64,000 nt of DNA from Porticoccaceae bacterium (GTDB lineage: Bacteria; Pseudomonadota; Gammaproteobacteria; Pseudomonadales; Porticoccaceae), in assembly GCA_018069525.1 (NCBI GenBank), contig JAGPUQ010000009.1:62001-126000 (forward strand), read 5' to 3'. The translations under genes and the position numbers were made by a program. The notes below the pieces were generated by a model. It saw only the letters and a program-made list of their open reading frames with translations, did no database searches and was not told the DNA's origin. Positions 62,131-64,000 of the stretch are shown here, piece by piece; the first letter of the stretch is position 1, and each line of letters opens with the position of its first letter.

Positions 62131-63678
62131 ATGCACAACCGCGAAACCATGCTTGAGGCGCTACAGCCTTTTCTCGATAAGAAACAGGCCCTCGACGATA
62201 TCGATTACTCCAAACGCCACGCCAAGGGCATGCTTTCGGCGCGTGAACGCGTCGATTTGTTATTTGATGACGACACTTTTTTTGAGCTGGCCCCGCTGGC
62301 CCGCGAAAGCGACCTGGCCCACAACACCAAGCCAGGAGAAACCCCTCGAGACGGTATTGTGGTGGGTTACGGCAAAGTGAACGGCCGCATGGTGGGTGTA
62401 GCCGCCTACGACATTGAGTTTCGCGGCGGCTCTATGGGTAAAATCTGCGAATGGAAATTCAACCGGCTGAAACGCTTAATTGAAGAACAGGGCTTTCCGC
62501 TAGTCATACTCAGCGAAGGCACCGGCGCTCGACTAGAGGAAGAAGTCAGCTCCCAGGGCGCCTACGATAATCCTCAGTTCGCTAACCTGTCGGCACTGAG
62601 CGGTTATGTTCCCATTGTGGTTGCGGTGATGGGCGTCTGCGTCGGCGGCCATGCCAACCTCACCGCTCTCGGCGATTTTGTGCCGATGACCAAAAGCTCT
62701 TCAATGATGATTGCAGGGCCCCCCTTGCTACTCAGCAAGATGGGGATCGACACCACTCTGGAAGAACTGGGCGGCGCCAAAAAACACGTCGAACAAAGCG
62801 GCATGGGGGATCTGTTAGTAGAAAATGATGAAGCGTGTATCGCCTCGATCAAGGAGTTCCTCGCCTACTTACCGAATAACTGTAACGAGCTACCGCCTAC
62901 GCGACCCAGCCGAGACCGAGCCGACCGCCGCTGCGACGAACTACTGGAAGTAGTGCCCGCGGATTTACGCTTTGCCTACGACATTAAAAAAGTTGTGCGC
63001 AGCATCGTGGACGACGGAGAATTTTTTGAATTTAAACCCAGCTTTGGCCAGAACGTGGTGACCTGCCTGGCCCATTTGAATGGCCGTGCGGTAGGTGTCA
63101 TCGCCAATCAGCCCAACCACATGTCTGGTACCCTCGACATTAAAGCCTGCCAAAAAATTTGCCGCTTTATTAATTTTTGCGATGTTTACGGCATTGCGCT
63201 GGTGTTCCTGCAGGACATTCCCGGCTACTACCCCGGCCCACAATCGGAGCTCGACGGCATTATTCGCTGGTCTACGCGGCTGCTCTACGAGATCGAGCAC
63301 TCCACCGTGCCACGCCTTACGGTGATGTTGCGCAAGGCCTTTGGCCTCGCTCACTACGGAATGAATAGCCTGGGCATGAAACCCGATCTGCTCGTAGCCT
63401 GGCCGATGGCGTCCTTTAGTGCGATTTCACCGGACGATGCGGTGCAAATTATGTTTGGCAAACAACTGGCGAAAATGGAAGATGGCGAGGAACGAAAACA
63501 GGAATTAATTGAGGAGTTTCGCGCTAAGACCAATATTCTTCCGGCCGCCCAGGCGGCTCTAGTAGACGACGTTATCGATCCCGCGGACACCCGTAAAATT
63601 CTGATCCAGGGGCTGGAAATGGCGAAAGCGCGGCGACCGGGACATGCCTTTAAACGACGAGGGATTACGCCGATTTAA
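62131..63678 (+). CDS. Acyl-CoA carboxylase carboxyltransferase subunit
   Basis: 515-residue biotin-dependent carboxyltransferase (crotonase fold twice) of the propionyl-/methylcrotonyl-CoA carboxylase beta family, moving CO2 from carboxybiotin to an acyl-CoA. Blocks: KGMLSARERVDLLFDDDTFFEL (30-51), LSEGTGARLEEEV near 129-141, DIPGYYPGPQSE near 365 with its oxyanion glycines, and AFGLAHYGMNSLG near 407. CAGGAAAC precedes the ATG. No biotin carboxylase gene lies beside it in the window, so the partner subunit is elsewhere and the acyl-CoA is uncertain. Confidence 0.9.
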   Translation: MHNRETMLEALQPFLDKKQALDDIDYSKRHAKGMLSARERVDLLFDDDTFFELAPLARESDLAHNTKPGETPRDGIVVGYGKVNGRMVGVAAYDIEFRGGSMGKICEWKFNRLKRLIEEQGFPLVILSEGTGARLEEEVSSQGAYDNPQFANLSALSGYVPIVVAVMGVCVGGHANLTALGDFVPMTKSSSMMIAGPPLLLSKMGIDTTLEELGGAKKHVEQSGMGDLLVENDEACIASIKEFLAYLPNNCNELPPTRPSRDRADRRCDELLEVVPADLRFAYDIKKVVRSIVDDGEFFEFKPSFGQNVVTCLAHLNGRAVGVIANQPNHMSGTLDIKACQKICRFINFCDVYGIALVFLQDIPGYYPGPQSELDGIIRWSTRLLYEIEHSTVPRLTVMLRKAFGLAHYGMNSLGMKPDLLVAWPMASFSAISPDDAVQIMFGKQLAKMEDGEERKQELIEEFRAKTNILPAAQAALVDDVIDPADTRKILIQGLEMAKARRPGHAFKRRGITPI

Positions 63679-63734
63679 GGTGTCGACAGAAGATAGCAGA
63701 AGATATTGATAAGCCCGCACCAAATTCCAGGCAT

Positions 63735-63766
63735 AAAAAAACCGCATCAACAGATGCGGTTTTTTT
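63735..63766. terminator. Bidirectional rho-independent terminator
   Basis: Stem CCGCATC (63742-63748) / GATGCGG (63753-63759), loop AACA, A7 on the left and T7 on the right. Shared by the convergent carboxylase and cytochrome genes. Confidence 0.93.
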
Positions 63767-63779
63767 ATGGATATCTGCC

Positions 63780-64000
63780 TTACTGGCTCTTCTCAACCAT
63801 GTAATCCACGGTCGCTTTCAGCTCGTCATCAGAGCAATCCATACACAAGCCCTTAGCTGGCATGCCATTAAAGCCACTTATAGAATTGGTATATAGGGCT
63901 TCGATACCTTTGCCGATACGCGGAGCCCAGTCAGTGGCATTACCCAATATCGGTGCGCCAGCAGTGCCCGAGGCGTGGCAGATCATGCATTTGGAATTGT
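63780..64000 (-). CDS. Cytochrome c5-like protein (partial, N-terminus outside window)
   Basis: C-terminal 73 residues of a small monoheme cytochrome, cut by the right edge. The heme motif is CMICH, the Met ligand is in NGMPAKG, and the extra CxxC pair GLCMDCSD is the mark of cytochrome c5. Periplasmic electron carrier. The reading frame continues beyond base 64000, so the internal Met within CMICH is not the start. Confidence 0.93.
   Translation of the reverse strand, partial: NSKCMICHASGTAGAPILGNATDWAPRIGKGIEALYTNSISGFNGMPAKGLCMDCSDDELKATVDYMVEKSQ

Overview
The window reads as a chromosomal segment of a marine-type, hydrocarbon-degrading gammaproteobacterium. The strongest clue to lineage is the block rsmI / lpoA-yraN-diaA-dolP, which has the gene order of E. 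coli yraL-M-N-O-P. A Rep-type helicase, the class A RNase P RNA and a gammaproteobacterial-style TonB receptor agree with this. No species can be named from the sequence alone.

Region 1 (1-25 kb) is a catabolic block. On the minus strand lies a three-component CYP153-type alkane/fatty-acid hydroxylase set (P450, ferredoxin reductase, [2Fe-2S] ferredoxin). Divergent from it is a plus-strand operon: ring-hydroxylating dioxygenase alpha and beta, type I extradiol dioxygenase, short-chain dehydrogenase (SDR) and an ACMSD-like metal-dependent hydrolase/decarboxylase. Next come a sulfotransferase, an SDR and a TonB-dependent receptor. A second (minus) operon carries another dioxygenase alpha/beta pair flanked by two paralogous dihydrodipicolinate-synthase-fold aldolases, with a BphD-like C-C hydrolase upstream. 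An LLM-type (F420-like) oxidoreductase, a second sulfotransferase-fold protein, an MFS transporter, an SDR, a Baeyer-Villiger monooxygenase (BVMO), a cupin and a deazaflavin-type nitroreductase complete it. The parts fit uptake, dihydroxylation, dehydrogenation, meta-cleavage, C-C hydrolysis/decarboxylation and aldol cleavage of an aromatic or polycyclic substrate. I recognise no dedicated dioxygenase reductase and no transcription factor in these 25 kb.

Region 2 (25.3-28.9 kb) is an AT-rich accessory patch: a GFA-type protein, a HEPN-like protein, a short inverted-repeat element with tandemly duplicated ends, and a two-gene cassette followed by a well-formed integron attC site. The cassette encodes a winged-helix protein and a protein resembling pPIWI-associated nucleases; it is the best candidate here for an undescribed (possibly anti-phage) system. 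The RNase P RNA gene borders it.

Region 3 (29.6-46 kb) mixes xenobiotic enzymes (phosphotriesterase-like lactonase, acyl-CoA thioesterase II, haloalkane dehalogenase, a 4-hydroxyacetophenone-monooxygenase-like BVMO, a LigB/DODA dioxygenase, an N-acyl-D-amino-acid deacylase-like amidohydrolase) with the rsmI/lpoA-dolP envelope block and a YbjQ-YbjQ-M48 operon. A 16-codon relic of a second dolP lies 2.8 kb beyond the intact one.

Region 4 (46-64 kb) is mostly core: pncC, small envelope proteins, a desaturase, a GGDEF protein, a divergent trpBA pair, pyrF, acetoacetyl-CoA synthetase, rep, slipin-NfeD, a GDCCVxC zinc-ribbon gene with no ordinary start codon, an acyl-CoA carboxylase subunit and a cytochrome c5 cut by the right edge. 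No tRNA, CRISPR array or complete insertion sequence was seen.
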